In this document: positions 16,632 to 25,135 of the stretch, piece by piece
How positions within the stretch are numbered: the first letter of the stretch is position 1
Layout: each line of letters begins with the position of its first letter
Assembly (NCBI RefSeq): GCF_022867885.1
Contig: NZ_JALIFP010000005.1
Coordinates: 62,001 to 126,000, forward strand
Length of the DNA stretch: 64,000 nt
Origin: Lederbergia sp. NSJ-179
GTDB lineage: Bacteria; Bacillota; Bacilli; Bacillales; Bacillaceae_C
Reading direction: 5' to 3'
The notes under the pieces: model-generated
The model's database searches: none
What the model saw: only the letters and a program-made list of their open reading frames with translations
What the model was told of the DNA's origin: nothing
Translations under genes and position numbers: made by a program

Positions 16632-17819
16632 ATGAAAAAACAATTATTTAATCAATTGGAACAAAACTACGACGAGATGGTTGAAATCAGGAGATACCTT
16701 CATCAACATCCTGAGCTATCGTTTCAAGAAAAACAGACTGCGGCCTATATTGCAAAATATTATCAGGCATTAGGGGTAACGGATGTTCGTACAAATGTGG
16801 GAGGAAATGGAATTGTGGCGAAAATAAGGGGCGGAAAACCAGGTAAAACCGTTGCCTTAAGAGCGGATTTTGACGCTCTTCCTATTCAAGAAGAAACCGG
16901 CCTTCCCTTTCAATCCAAGGTACCCGGTGTCATGCACGCCTGTGGACATGATGGCCATACTGCCACTCTTCTTGTACTGGCAAAAATTCTCTTCGAAATG
17001 AAGGAAGAGCTTGCGGGTGTTTATGTTTTAATCCATCAGCATGCCGAGGAAGTTTCCCCGGGTGGCGCCAAACCCATGATTGAAGATGGTTGCTTAGACG
17101 AAGTGGATGTTATTTTCGGCACTCATTTATGGGTGACGGTTCCCTATGGAACAATCCGTTATCGAAAAGGACCAATCATGGCGGCAGCCGACCGTTTTGA
17201 GATTCAAATAAAAGGCTATGGGGGTCATGGCGCCCAACCGCATAAAACAAAGGACTCGATTGTGATTGGCTCCCAATTAGTGATGAATTTACAGCAAATT
17301 GTCAGCAGAAAAGTGAATCCGATTGAGTCAGCGGTTCTTTCCGTAGGCTATTTTCTAGCAGAGAATTCCTTTAATGTAATTGCCGACCAGGTAACACTTG
17401 GAGGAACTGTTCGAACTTTTAACCCTGAGGTCCAAGAGATGATAGAAAAAGAAATTGGCAGGATTGTAGAAGGTACATGTCTTGCAGCCAATTGTGACTA
17501 TGAATTTCATTATCATCGAGGATATCCGGCCGTTGTCAATCATGATGCGGAGACAGATTTTCTTGCTCAATGTGCCAAGGAAATCCCTGAAATAAAAACC
17601 ATCGAAGAATCTATACCCGAAATGGCCGGAGAGGATTTCGCTTATTATTTGGAGAATGTGAAAGGAACGTTCTTCTTTACAGGTGCCAAGCCAGATTCAG
17701 TGAAAACTGCATATCCCCACCATCACCCGAAATTTGATATAAATGAAAAGGCGATGCTTGCTGCTGCAAAAACTCTCGGTCTTGCCGCATTAAAGGCAAC
17801 GGGTTCTGTTTCCAGCTAA
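16632..17819 (+). CDS. yhaA: M20-family amidohydrolase YhaA
   Basis: 395 residues, full length for M20D aminoacylase/hippurate hydrolase-type enzymes. HACGHDGHTATLL carries metal ligands near residue 100, HQHAEE the catalytic Glu region near 135, and EMAGEDFAYY a late ligand. The dimerisation domain (about 185-300) is intact. Cytoplasmic N-acyl amino acid or related amide hydrolysis is known for the family; the substrate here is unassigned. Position next to ecsB matches B. subtilis yhaA. Confidence 0.88.
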   Translation: MKKQLFNQLEQNYDEMVEIRRYLHQHPELSFQEKQTAAYIAKYYQALGVTDVRTNVGGNGIVAKIRGGKPGKTVALRADFDALPIQEETGLPFQSKVPGVMHACGHDGHTATLLVLAKILFEMKEELAGVYVLIHQHAEEVSPGGAKPMIEDGCLDEVDVIFGTHLWVTVPYGTIRYRKGPIMAAADRFEIQIKGYGGHGAQPHKTKDSIVIGSQLVMNLQQIVSRKVNPIESAVLSVGYFLAENSFNVIADQVTLGGTVRTFNPEVQEMIEKEIGRIVEGTCLAANCDYEFHYHRGYPAVVNHDAETDFLAQCAKEIPEIKTIEESIPEMAGEDFAYYLENVKGTFFFTGAKPDSVKTAYPHHHPKFDINEKAMLAAAKTLGLAALKATGSVSS

Positions 17820-17823
17820 TCAG

Positions 17824-17864
17824 TGGAAAAGCTCTGTGGTCCGTTGCCACAGAGCTTTCCTTTT
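17824..17864. terminator. Terminator between yhaA and ecsB
   Basis: GGAAAAGCTCTGTGG and CCACAGAGCTTTCC pair around TCCGTTG and are followed by TTTTC; it serves the converging yhaA and ecsB transcripts. Confidence 0.8.
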
Positions 17865-17871
17865 CAACCTT

Positions 17872-19098
17872 TCACGGAAAAAATAAGAGTTTCTTGATTC
17901 TTTTCGGAGCATACATTTTAGAAAACAGGATTGAAAATAAAATGGAAACACCAGCGACAATTGCTCCTTGCAGAATGTCTCCCCCTATCCATGCACAAAC
18001 ACCGAAAAAAAGCGCTTGGATGAGTAAAATTTTAAACAGTAATTGTAAAAACACGCGGCTTTTTTGGCTCTTGTCAATTGGATAAAGACTTGTCCAAATT
18101 TTCAGCTCATATCTCCGTAACAGTGGAAAAAGTTGAAACCCTGTTAAATATAAGAATAATAAAGAAATGGCGAGAGATAAATACAAACTGCCGCTAAACA
18201 AAATAATAAGCGCTGAAATAAGCGATAATCGTACAATCAAACCTGAGTATTCACTTGTTCTAACAAGAGCGCGGGCATATAAAAAACGAAATGTTTGCTC
18301 ATGGCCATAAGGGATCGAAGAAAAGACTGAATCAAGCCAGCTCCTTCTTTTTACCCGTCCTTTTAAATGGGGAACATCTGTAAACATATTCGCTGCATGA
18401 TAAAAAGCCTGCATTCTTGCTTGTTCCTTTTCAATCAACAGCTCCCATTTTATTCCTTTATTTTTAGCTGCTTCCCTTATATAGACCGTAAAGGCCGCTA
18501 AAATAAATAGCACGGCACCGATAAACCAAAAAGAGGCAGCTTCTAATATAAAATAAAGCAGGAGTCCACTAATTGTAAAACGAATCAGCCAGTCATACCA
18601 GAGCGAGTAAGGGGCCGTTATCTTTAACATCCACCAATGGATCAGCAAATTCCAATATTTTAATAAAACAGTGATGATAAGCAAATAAAAAAACCACTTA
18701 TAGCCTTTCCCTGTTACCTGAACAAACATCGGCATACAGACCGCAAGCACAAGCAAAATAAGATAGGCCTGTGTTAGAAAGCTTAGCCATCTTCCTTTTT
18801 TAAAAAATGGTTGCATTTTCGTCTCAAGAGGCAGTAAAAATACAAGATCCGCTTCTTTCAATAACGTAGAAATGGGGCTCGCGGATAAGATTACAGCCAA
18901 AAGGATCGCCATGATGATGGCCACTGGAAAAGAGGAATCAAGGGTTTTTACCCATTGTGAATAATAATAAATGGCCGCTCCTCCACCAAAAATCAAGACA
19001 AACAATAAGTGATCATTAAACATATATTTCATATATTTCTGCAGTTCTTTTATATAGTCTCGGACTCTTTCTTTCCACAGCTCATCCATTGTTTTCAT
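17872..19098 (-). CDS. ecsB: ABC transporter membrane protein EcsB
   Basis: 408 residues, hydrophobic, with about ten predicted helices (for example around 30-45, 55-75 and 100-150). The start lies inside ecsA (17-bp overlap), so translation is coupled. EcsAB in B. subtilis affects processing of secreted proteins, competence and membrane protease activity; the transported molecule is not settled. B. subtilis has ecsC after ecsB. Here yhaA follows directly and no ecsC is present. Confidence 0.9.
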   Translation of the reverse strand: MKTMDELWKERVRDYIKELQKYMKYMFNDHLLFVLIFGGGAAIYYYSQWVKTLDSSFPVAIIMAILLAVILSASPISTLLKEADLVFLLPLETKMQPFFKKGRWLSFLTQAYLILLVLAVCMPMFVQVTGKGYKWFFYLLIITVLLKYWNLLIHWWMLKITAPYSLWYDWLIRFTISGLLLYFILEAASFWFIGAVLFILAAFTVYIREAAKNKGIKWELLIEKEQARMQAFYHAANMFTDVPHLKGRVKRRSWLDSVFSSIPYGHEQTFRFLYARALVRTSEYSGLIVRLSLISALIILFSGSLYLSLAISLLFLYLTGFQLFPLLRRYELKIWTSLYPIDKSQKSRVFLQLLFKILLIQALFFGVCAWIGGDILQGAIVAGVSILFSILFSKMYAPKRIKKLLFFP

Positions 19099-19831
19099 CG
19101 ATCTCTTCCTTTGTCAATTGCACGTAGATATCATCAAGGTTTGCATCCTTCATCGAAAATTCCTCACGTAAATCTCGGAGCGTTCCCTTGGCTCGGATTT
19201 TCCCATCGTGCAAAATAATGAAACTGTCACAATACCGCTCAGCTGTTGCTAATATATGGGTTGACATTAAAATCCCAGCTCCCCCATTCTTCATTTTACC
19301 CATTAACTCTAAAAGGGATTGAATTCCGAGTGGATCAAGCCCAACAAAGGGTTCATCAATGATATATAAAGAAGGTTCATTCAAAAAGGCGCACATAATC
19401 ATGACTTTTTGTTTCATCCCTTTCGAAAAATGAGCTGGAAACCACTTCAGCTTCTTATCCAGCCGAAATTCCTTTAATAAGGGGTCAACCCGCTCTTTAT
19501 ATACTTCCTCAGGAACCCCATAAGCCATGGCGGTCAGTTTTAAATGCTCTTCTAATGTTAATTCCTCATATAGGATTGGGGTTTCAGGAACAAAAGAAAA
19601 CTGTTTTCGATATTCCTCCGGTTTTTCCTTTAGTGATAATCCATTAATGGTGATTGCTCCTGAGCGTTCTTCCATTAAGCCAATGATATGTTTAATGGTT
19701 GTACTTTTTCCGGCTCCATTTAATCCGATCAATCCTACGATCTGACCAGCTTCCACTTGAAAAGAAATATCTTTTATGACCGGCCGCTTCGTATATCCGC
19801 CCGTGACATTTTTTACATCTAGTAAAGGCAT
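19082..19831 (-). CDS. ecsA: ABC transporter ATP-binding protein EcsA
   Basis: 249 residues. Walker A GLNGAGKST, signature-position FSKGMKQKVMIM and Walker B LYIIDEPFVGLDP are present. The signature is the degenerate form normal for this family. It forms the cytoplasmic engine of EcsAB and is the first gene of the pair. Divergent from hit, separated by an unusually long 730-bp gap. Confidence 0.92.
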   Translation of the reverse strand: MPLLDVKNVTGGYTKRPVIKDISFQVEAGQIVGLIGLNGAGKSTTIKHIIGLMEERSGAITINGLSLKEKPEEYRKQFSFVPETPILYEELTLEEHLKLTAMAYGVPEEVYKERVDPLLKEFRLDKKLKWFPAHFSKGMKQKVMIMCAFLNEPSLYIIDEPFVGLDPLGIQSLLELMGKMKNGGAGILMSTHILATAERYCDSFIILHDGKIRAKGTLRDLREEFSMKDANLDDIYVQLTKEEIDENNG

Positions 19832-20060
19832 TTACCCTCGTCCTCTCTCTCATTTCTCTCTGTCATTAGTGTACCAAATTATTTCATATGTTGCCGATTT
19901 TTCTTTTCCTTAGCAAAATCCTGCTTTATTTTCAAAAATCTTTTTTGGATCCTTTTACCAGTATGATCAAACGAAAATCAGGCTACTATAATGAATGAAG
20001 GGGCGGGAAACAAGCTGAAATAGTCGAAAGACCAAAAACAGCATTGGAAAGTAAGTAGCG

Positions 20061-20174
20061 ATGAACATTGATCATGAAGATTGGATAAATCAAACTTGCT
20101 TGACAAGGGAGATGATTCCGTTGGGCATGGTAGTGGAAAATCGGGAAAATCTTTTTATTAAGTTGTTTCTGTAA
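20061..20174 (+). CDS. Possible 37-residue small protein or part of a small RNA
   Basis: An ATG at 20061 opens a 37-codon frame (starts MNIDHEDWINQTC) in the ecsA-hit gap. A TATAAT-like box lies at about 19986 upstream and a strong terminator at 20227-20266 downstream, so a separate transcript of about 270 nt is plausible. No good ribosome site precedes the ATG. It may be a small RNA rather than a gene. I do not recognise the peptide. Confidence 0.3.
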   Translation: MNIDHEDWINQTCLTREMIPLGMVVENRENLFIKLFL

Positions 20175-20226
20175 AAGGAAATAACTTACAAAGAGAATCT
20201 TTCCTAAAACCCGTTAACCCCTTCAC

Positions 20227-20266
20227 CGTGCAAGGTTTCTTAGAGACCTTGCACGTTTTTAATTTT
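20227..20266 (+). terminator. Strong terminator upstream of hit
   Basis: CGTGCAAGGT and ACCTTGCACG form a 10-bp stem with a 9-nt loop, followed by TTTTTAATTTT. No annotated plus-strand gene ends here, which is why a short upstream transcript is suspected. Confidence 0.85.
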
Positions 20267-20286
20267 AATCTCACCCCAACCTTATA

Positions 20287-20515
20287 TTGCTGAACTTCGG
20301 GAAGGGATTGCTGAACTTTGGGTGGGAATTGCTGAACTTCGAGAGGGAATTGCTGAACTTTGGGTGGGGATTGCTGAACTTTGGGTGGGGATTGCTGAAC
20401 TTCGGGTGGGAATTGCTGAACTTCGAGAGGGGATTGCTGAACTTTGGGTGGGAATTGCTGAACTTCGGGAGGGAACTACTGAACTTCGGGTGTCTATGGC
20501 GGAACTGTGCGCCGC
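20287..20515. repeat. 21-bp minisatellite, about 10 units
   Basis: Ten tandem units of the type TTGCTGAACTTTGGGTGGGA. Two main variants alternate (CTTTGGGTGGG and CTTCGAGAGGG). It ends about 50 bp before hit. The open frames over it are an effect of the 21-bp period. Confidence 0.92.
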
Positions 20516-20561
20516 CTTTAGTTTATGTTAAAATGAATATAAAAATTGGAAGGTGACACAA

Positions 20562-20987
20562 ATGAGTGATTGTATTTTTTGTAAGATTATCAATGGAGAG
20601 CTTCCTTCAGCAAAGGTATTTGAAAATGATGATGTCCTTGCTTTCCTTGATTTAAGCCAGGTAACAAAAGGGCATACACTTGTTATTCCAAAATTACATA
20701 ATGAAACGATTTTTGATTTAGATGCTGATACGGCCAAGAAATTATTTGCTGTCGTTCCAGCTATTGCTAGAGCCATACAGTCCGAATTTCAGCCAAAGGG
20801 ACTCAATATCATCAATAATAATGGGTCTTTTGCGGGACAAGAAGTTTTTCATTATCATTTACATCTTATCCCTCGCTATAATGAAACAGATGGCATTCGC
20901 ACCAAATATATAAGCCATCAAGCGGACTATGACCAAGAAGACTTAAAACAAATCGCATCCGCTATCAACCAAGCTGTTCAAATCTGA
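20562..20987 (+). CDS. hit: HIT-family nucleotide hydrolase Hit
   Basis: 141 residues from the ATG at 20562 (GGAAGGTGA upstream). The histidine triad motif FHYHLHLIPR is intact near residue 100 and the zinc-binding CIFCKI at the N-terminus. Cytoplasmic HINT/FHIT-like enzymes hydrolyse purine nucleoside phosphoramidates or dinucleotides. Divergent from ecsA as in B. subtilis. Confidence 0.95.
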   Translation: MSDCIFCKIINGELPSAKVFENDDVLAFLDLSQVTKGHTLVIPKLHNETIFDLDADTAKKLFAVVPAIARAIQSEFQPKGLNIINNNGSFAGQEVFHYHLHLIPRYNETDGIRTKYISHQADYDQEDLKQIASAINQAVQI

Positions 20988-21090
20988 CTCTGTACAACGG
21001 GGGGTTTTTGTGTTTTTAACATCTTCCCTTAGATCCTGCCATATGATAAAATATTCCTAACCTTTCGCTGGCGGCAAAAGTGCACGTCAG

Positions 21091-21124
21091 GAGAGAAAGC
21101 ATAGTTTAGTTGAGAAGAGGAGAG
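21091..21124 (+). promoter_or_regulatory. Probable TRAP (MtrB) binding site over the trpP ribosome site
   Basis: Five triplets TAG, TAG, GAG, GAG, GAG lie at exact 5-nt spacing (21102, 21107, 21112, 21117, 21122), with AAG at 21097 and GAG at 21091 continuing the pattern. The last triplets are the Shine-Dalgarno sequence of trpP, whose ATG is at 21130. Repeated (G/U)AG triplets with 2-3 nt spacers are the established target of tryptophan-activated TRAP, which blocks ribosome binding at B. subtilis trpP. Confidence 0.8.
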
Positions 21125-21129
21125 TACAA

Positions 21130-21651
21130 ATGAATACAAAAACGCTCGTGTTTTTATCCGTGCTGCTTGGAATTGGGACGGTGCTTCATCTAATTATGCC
21201 TGAACCTTGGACCATTAAACCTGATATGATGCTGGCCATGATGTTCCTCGGGATTGCCTTATTTCCCGATAGGAAAAATGTCCTGCTTTTGGGAATCGCA
21301 ACAGGGCTTTTGACCGCATTAACAACAGGTTTTCCTATGGGTCAAATTCCAAATATCATTGATAAACCGATCACAGCCTTTGTCTTCTATGGCTTGTTTC
21401 TTTTACTTAGCAAAAAGGTATCGAAGCTACTTTCTCTTACCATTCTTACGGTTGTTTGTACACTAGTATCGGGTATTCTATTCCTTGGTTCTGCCTATAT
21501 TCTATTTGGATTGCCAGGGCCATTTATTGTCTTATTTGGATCAGCGGTCCTACCTGCAATGGCGCTTAATGCTATTATACTGTTTATCCTATACCCGTTT
21601 GTTACAACAATATTGAAGAGAACGAATTTCGCTTCCACCACCACTATGTAA
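21130..21651 (+). CDS. trpP: Tryptophan transporter TrpP (YhaG)
   Basis: 173 residues with about five hydrophobic segments and the TrpP-family pattern: MNTKTLVFLSVLLGIGTVLH at the start, KPDMMLAMMFLGIALFP and TGFPMGQIPNIIDKP. A cytoplasmic-membrane tryptophan uptake protein. The position between hit and yhaH matches B. subtilis, except that serC is absent here. The TRAP-like site supports the assignment independently. Confidence 0.92.
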   Translation: MNTKTLVFLSVLLGIGTVLHLIMPEPWTIKPDMMLAMMFLGIALFPDRKNVLLLGIATGLLTALTTGFPMGQIPNIIDKPITAFVFYGLFLLLSKKVSKLLSLTILTVVCTLVSGILFLGSAYILFGLPGPFIVLFGSAVLPAMALNAIILFILYPFVTTILKRTNFASTTTM

Positions 21652-21661
21652 AAGAGCGTTA

Positions 21662-21696
21662 AACCTAGTATAATCCACTTGTTATACTAGGTTTTT
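21662..21696. terminator. Terminator downstream of trpP
   Basis: AAACCTAGTATAA and TTATACTAGGTTT form a long stem followed by TTTTATTTT; it may also end the converging small gene. Confidence 0.85.
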
Positions 21697-21890
21697 TATT
21701 TTGCCAAAATAGCAAATAGGATCCCAATACACAAAAAACAGACCCCTGCTCCTCCAGCCACAACAATCCGCTCCTTCACAACTCTTTTGGGCGGAAAGAT
21801 TCCTGGTCGCACATACATTGTCAGTTGATGTGCCATTATAAAAAGCAGAATGAGTCCCAAGGTGATAAATACCACTTTCATTAATGTCAT
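21696..21890 (-). CDS. Small two-helix membrane protein
   Basis: 64 residues from the ATG at 21890 (GGGGTGGG upstream). Two hydrophobic segments (VVFITLGLILLFIMA and IVVAGGAGVCFLCIGILFAI) flank a basic loop (FPPKRVVKERI). The out-of-frame alternative in the same place has no such organisation. Conserved-looking but unrecognised. Confidence 0.6.
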   Translation of the reverse strand: MTLMKVVFITLGLILLFIMAHQLTMYVRPGIFPPKRVVKERIVVAGGAGVCFLCIGILFAILAK

Positions 21891-22070
21891 TTCTGCCCAC
21901 CCCATCCCTTAGCATCCACTATCTATTCAGATCAAACCTTACTTCTTCTTTATAATCTATGCTTTAATATGAATAAGCATGAGTGAAATAGGGTAAAGAA
22001 TAATGCAGGATTTTTTAAAAGTATGGAGAACATATAAGAATAAGATTAGAATAATTTTGAGGTGATCCAA

Positions 22071-22433
22071 ATGAACGGAAAAGCAATTGTGACTGGGATT
22101 TTAATTGGCGGAGTCGTTGGGGCAGCGACAGCATTACTTACAGCACCCAGTTCAGGAAGAGAATTACGTGATCAGGTTAAAGAATCAAAGAATGAATGGC
22201 TGAAAATGGCTACGGAATTAAAAGAAGATGTCATGGATATTAAGGATTCTGTTTCAAAGGTATCCAAGGAAGGGAAAGAAGTGATCAAAGAACTGGCGGC
22301 AGATGTAAAAGTGGCCGTGGAAGAATGGCAAAAAAATGTGGAACCCAATAAAAAGGTTTTACAAGAAGAAATGAAAGAAATTCAAAAAACAATTGCACAG
22401 CTTGAGGAAAAATTAAAGGAAAATCAATCATAA
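22071..22433 (+). CDS. yhaH: YtxH-domain protein YhaH
   Basis: 120 residues from the ATG at 22071 (GAGGTGAT upstream). An N-terminal glycine-rich hydrophobic segment (GILIGGVVGAATALLTAPSS) is followed by LRDQVKES and a long charged coiled coil to the end, as in YtxH/YhaH general stress proteins. Probably membrane-tethered. Located before scoC as in B. subtilis. Confidence 0.85.
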   Translation: MNGKAIVTGILIGGVVGAATALLTAPSSGRELRDQVKESKNEWLKMATELKEDVMDIKDSVSKVSKEGKEVIKELAADVKVAVEEWQKNVEPNKKVLQEEMKEIQKTIAQLEEKLKENQS

Positions 22434-22446
22434 CCTAAACAATTTG

Positions 22447-22482
22447 TAAAGGATTTCCATTTTATTATGGAAATCCTTCATA
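22447..22482 (+). terminator. Terminator of yhaH
   Basis: AAGGATTTCCAT and ATGGAAATCCTT pair around TTTATT and are followed by an AT-rich run (CATATTTTTT). Confidence 0.8.
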
Positions 22483-22588
22483 TTTTTTACTATATTTTTT
22501 GGCATTTAAAGATTTTGTGAATTTACATCTTTATTAATCTTTACTTTATTGGCATAATATTATTAAAGTTCAAAAGGCGGGGAAAACA

Positions 22589-23152
22589 ATGAAAGAAAAA
22601 GAATTTACAGAATCTATGCTTTTCACTCAAAGAATGGCCCAGCTTTCTAAAGCGCTTTGGAAAGCAATTGAAAAAGACTGGCAGCGATGGATCAAACCAT
22701 TTCATTTAAATATTAATGAATACCATGTTCTATGGATTGCCCATTATTTAAATGGCGCAACTATTTCAGATGTAGCCAAATTTGGTGTCATGCATGTTTC
22801 AACAGCTTTTAATTTTTCCAAGAAACTGGAGGAGCGTGGATTCCTAACCCTTTCTAAACGAGAAAATGATAAGCGCAATACATACATTAAGCTAACGGAT
22901 AAAGGGAAAAATTTACTTACCGAATTGATGGATGCCTACGAGCCAGCCAATAATTCGGTATACCAAGGATCCCTCCCTTTACGTGAGTTATATGGTAAAT
23001 TCCCTGAGGTTATTGAGCTACTAGCAATTGTACGTAATATTTATGGCAAAGATTTTATGGATATATTTGAAACCTCCTTTTCCAGCCTAGAAAAAGAATT
23101 TCTGGAAAAGGAAAATAAGTCCGAAAAAGCAGAAATTGAAAAGGTCGTTTAA
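22589..23152 (+). CDS. scoC: MarR-family transition-state regulator ScoC (Hpr)
   Basis: 187 residues. The winged-helix region (about 45-110) includes the recognition helix stretch [16 protein letters not shown] and the wing [17 protein letters not shown]. ScoC/Hpr represses extracellular protease, oligopeptide-permease and sporulation genes during growth. GGCGGGG precedes the ATG. Position between yhaH and yhaI confirms the ortholog. Its stop overlaps the converging yhaI end by 4 bp. Confidence 0.93.
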   Translation: MKEKEFTESMLFTQRMAQLSKALWKAIEKDWQRWIKPFHLNINEYHVLWIAHYLNGATISDVAKFGVMHVSTAFNFSKKLEERGFLTLSKRENDKRNTYIKLTDKGKNLLTELMDAYEPANNSVYQGSLPLRELYGKFPEVIELLAIVRNIYGKDFMDIFETSFSSLEKEFLEKENKSEKAEIEKVV

Positions 23153-23520
23153 TCCAGAATATTTCTCTTCAATTTCTCCATTAATTCTGGGTAAATCTGT
23201 TGCCTCAAGCAAGCCTCAATCACTTCCCGATGATCTAACTTCGGAGTTAGTCGATGTTTAAATTCAGCAAAAAGCGGAGCGTAAAAGATAAACTTTTCCG
23301 CTTTTTGCTCTAGCATTTCTTTGTTCAAGTCCTCACACATTTTCAAGAATTCTTCAACTTCATTTTGGTCTAAATTATTCACAACAATCAATCGATCAAA
23401 TTCAAATCCTTCTCCATGTATCATGTTCAATAATAATTTTTGATGGTATTCCAGTTTTTTTATTCTTGCTAATAATTGATCCATTATGAGTACCCCATCT
23501 TTATCTTGATATGCCGACAT
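23149..23520 (-). CDS. yhaI: DUF1878 protein YhaI
   Basis: Up to 123 residues; an internal ATG at 23484 ([18 protein letters not shown]) is the more usual family start and would give 111 residues. Helical and charged, with no membrane segment. Function unknown. It converges on scoC, the order found in B. subtilis. Confidence 0.8.
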   Translation of the reverse strand: MSAYQDKDGVLIMDQLLARIKKLEYHQKLLLNMIHGEGFEFDRLIVVNNLDQNEVEEFLKMCEDLNKEMLEQKAEKFIFYAPLFAEFKHRLTPKLDHREVIEACLRQQIYPELMEKLKRNILD

Positions 23521-23641
23521 ACCGGCGTTCGTCCTTTCTCGATATGATCTTAATTATTTTTTTATAAAAAGCCTATTGATTTTACATGTATTTCATCGTA
23601 AGGTATGTAGAGTTATTTATTTTCTCAGTTTGGAGGATCTG

Positions 23642-24181
23642 ATGATGCATTGCTGGAAATCATGTAGTGTAAATAGAAAGTATCATTTTTTTCGTTTGTT
23701 TACGATCTCTAGTTTGATCGCCTTACTTGTCTTTCTATTTATTTATGTTGTGATCCAAACGACGACTTCCGGTCAATTAAAGGATAATCATGCGATTACT
23801 TTTTTCATTATCTTTATTTTACTATACCCTTTGCATAAATTTTGTCATTTATTGCCATTGAAAAGTGCTTTTGCTCATATCAATATGAAAATAGAATGGT
23901 ATTTTTATATCCTGCCTATTATTCAATTAAAGGTGTATACACCTGTTTCGAAAACACAGTATTCGCTTGCTCTCGTTTTTCCGTTTATAATCATTAATGC
24001 TTTATTAATCACCATATTATTTTTATTTCCTAGTTATCGCCATTATATTGCTATTTTACTTTCTTATCATATCGGACTTTGTACACCAGATTTAAAATTT
24101 ATAAAAACATTATTGTCCTCTCCCAGTGGTGCGTTTGTTGAAGAAAATGAAAATGGCTATGAAATTTTGATTAACAAGTAA
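23642..24181 (+). CDS. yhaJ: DUF3267 membrane protein YhaJ
   Basis: About 179 residues from the ATG pair at 23642/23645 after GGAGG. Four or so hydrophobic segments are seen. The PLHKFCHLLP motif follows the second; its His pair is the mark of DUF3267, a possible zinc-peptidase-like membrane family. Function unknown. Position beside yhaI supports the name. Confidence 0.75.
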   Translation: MMHCWKSCSVNRKYHFFRLFTISSLIALLVFLFIYVVIQTTTSGQLKDNHAITFFIIFILLYPLHKFCHLLPLKSAFAHINMKIEWYFYILPIIQLKVYTPVSKTQYSLALVFPFIIINALLITILFLFPSYRHYIAILLSYHIGLCTPDLKFIKTLLSSPSGAFVEENENGYEILINK

Positions 24182-24324
24182 AAGCAATACGTTTACTATA
24201 TCTTACCGTTTTGCACAAGATAGCTCCATTGCTTTAATGTTTTTTAATTTATCCTATCTTTTTAATTATAAGTTTGCTATTCTTTTACTATACAACAAAG
24301 GAGACGAAGGGAAGGAAAAAAATA

Positions 24325-24504
24325 TTGCTAGCTCTTTTTTTTGTTTTTGCTGTTTTTATGTTATATCTATTCAACAATCTTACAAATTCCCTTTGTATCC
24401 TTAGGGAAATACCAGAAGAACGCCAGCCAAAAGTGTTTCGGACCATCAATGTTCTCATCACCATTCTCCTTTTTTCATCCTACATTGAAATTTTATATAC
24501 GTAA
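24325..24504 (+). CDS. Small membrane protein, hypothetical
   Basis: 59 residues from a TTG at 24325 after GGGAAGG. Two hydrophobic segments flank a charged centre (REIPEERQPKVFR). A clean terminator follows the stop codon at once, which supports a real gene. Unrecognised; the start is uncertain. Confidence 0.45.
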   Translation: MLALFFVFAVFMLYLFNNLTNSLCILREIPEERQPKVFRTINVLITILLFSSYIEILYT

Positions 24505-24538
24505 AAAGGCGCGTTCCCAATTAGGAACACGCCTTTTT
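24503..24538. terminator. Terminator between the small membrane gene and sscA
   Basis: AAAGGCGCGTTCC and GGAACACGCCTTT form a stem with one mismatch, flanked by A and T runs on both sides, so it can work for both converging genes. Confidence 0.8.
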
Positions 24539-24558
24539 GTATTTGCGACCGTCTTTTA

Positions 24559-24648
24559 CTATAGCCAAGCCGCCCCAACGATAATTAACAAAATAAACAA
24601 TACAACGATTAGGGCGAAGCCTCCGCCGTATCCAGCTCCAGCTGACAA
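24559..24648 (-). CDS. sscA: YjcZ-family small spore protein (SscA-like)
   Basis: 29 residues, start TTG at 24648 with GGAGGTG upstream. Gly-rich head (SAGAGYGGG) and a hydrophobic tail ([18 protein letters not shown]) are the mark of YjcZ-type proteins. B. subtilis sscA (yhzE) lies near prsA and is needed for spore coat assembly, so this is the likely ortholog. A longer paralog is at 43817-43945. Confidence 0.8.
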   Translation of the reverse strand: MSAGAGYGGGFALIVVLFILLIIVGAAWL

Positions 24649-24986
24649 TTACAACACCTCCTCTAAATCTTACTATATATTATTCATTTTTTTTGCATTG
24701 GTCAGGACGTTTGCCCAAATTACTCATTTTTCGCCGAAAAATATGCTACTTTCATGATTTATATTACATGAAAAATAAAATGTCTCAGGCAGGGAAAATC
24801 CCTTCTTTCTATACATCGTACAAAATTTTTATTTTGTTCCCATTCCCTATACCATATGCCCTAACCAATAATTGGCATGAGGGAAATGCCCATTTTTTGA
24901 CGATTTCTTAGAAAAAGTATTTATTATCGACATTAATCTATGTTATAGTATGACTTGTAGCTTTAAACACAATCTTCAACATAAGA

Positions 24987-25111
24987 GGATATTCAAAATG
25001 TTAGGATCAGCGACTACAATCGCCACGCCTTTGTGACCTGCGTGCTGCAGGCCTCCAGTAAAAATGACACATCGAGGTTTCTAGTTGGCGAATATCTTTT
25101 TAAACACACAC
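24987..25111 (+). repeat. Family A element in the prsA leader
   Basis: GGATATTCAAAATGTTAGGAT at the left and TTTTTAAACACACAC at the right match the family A termini. The core has CGCCACGCCTTTGTGACCTG, the hairpin CCTGC-GTGCT-GCAGG (25037-25051) and CCAGTAAAAATGACAC. It ends 24 bp before the prsA start codon, so it is probably part of the prsA 5' untranslated region. Confidence 0.75.
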
Positions 25112-25135
25112 TTAAATTTTAGGGAGTTGTATAAT

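Noticed and set aside
20287-20556. Glycine/leucine-rich repeat proteins over the 21-bp array
   Set aside because: The open frames come from a period divisible by three; no start signal, and the array ends at the hit leader.
24341-24757. 138-codon forward frame across the sscA region
   Set aside because: It runs through a clear terminator and the opposite strand of the SscA-like gene, with low-complexity content and no ribosome site.
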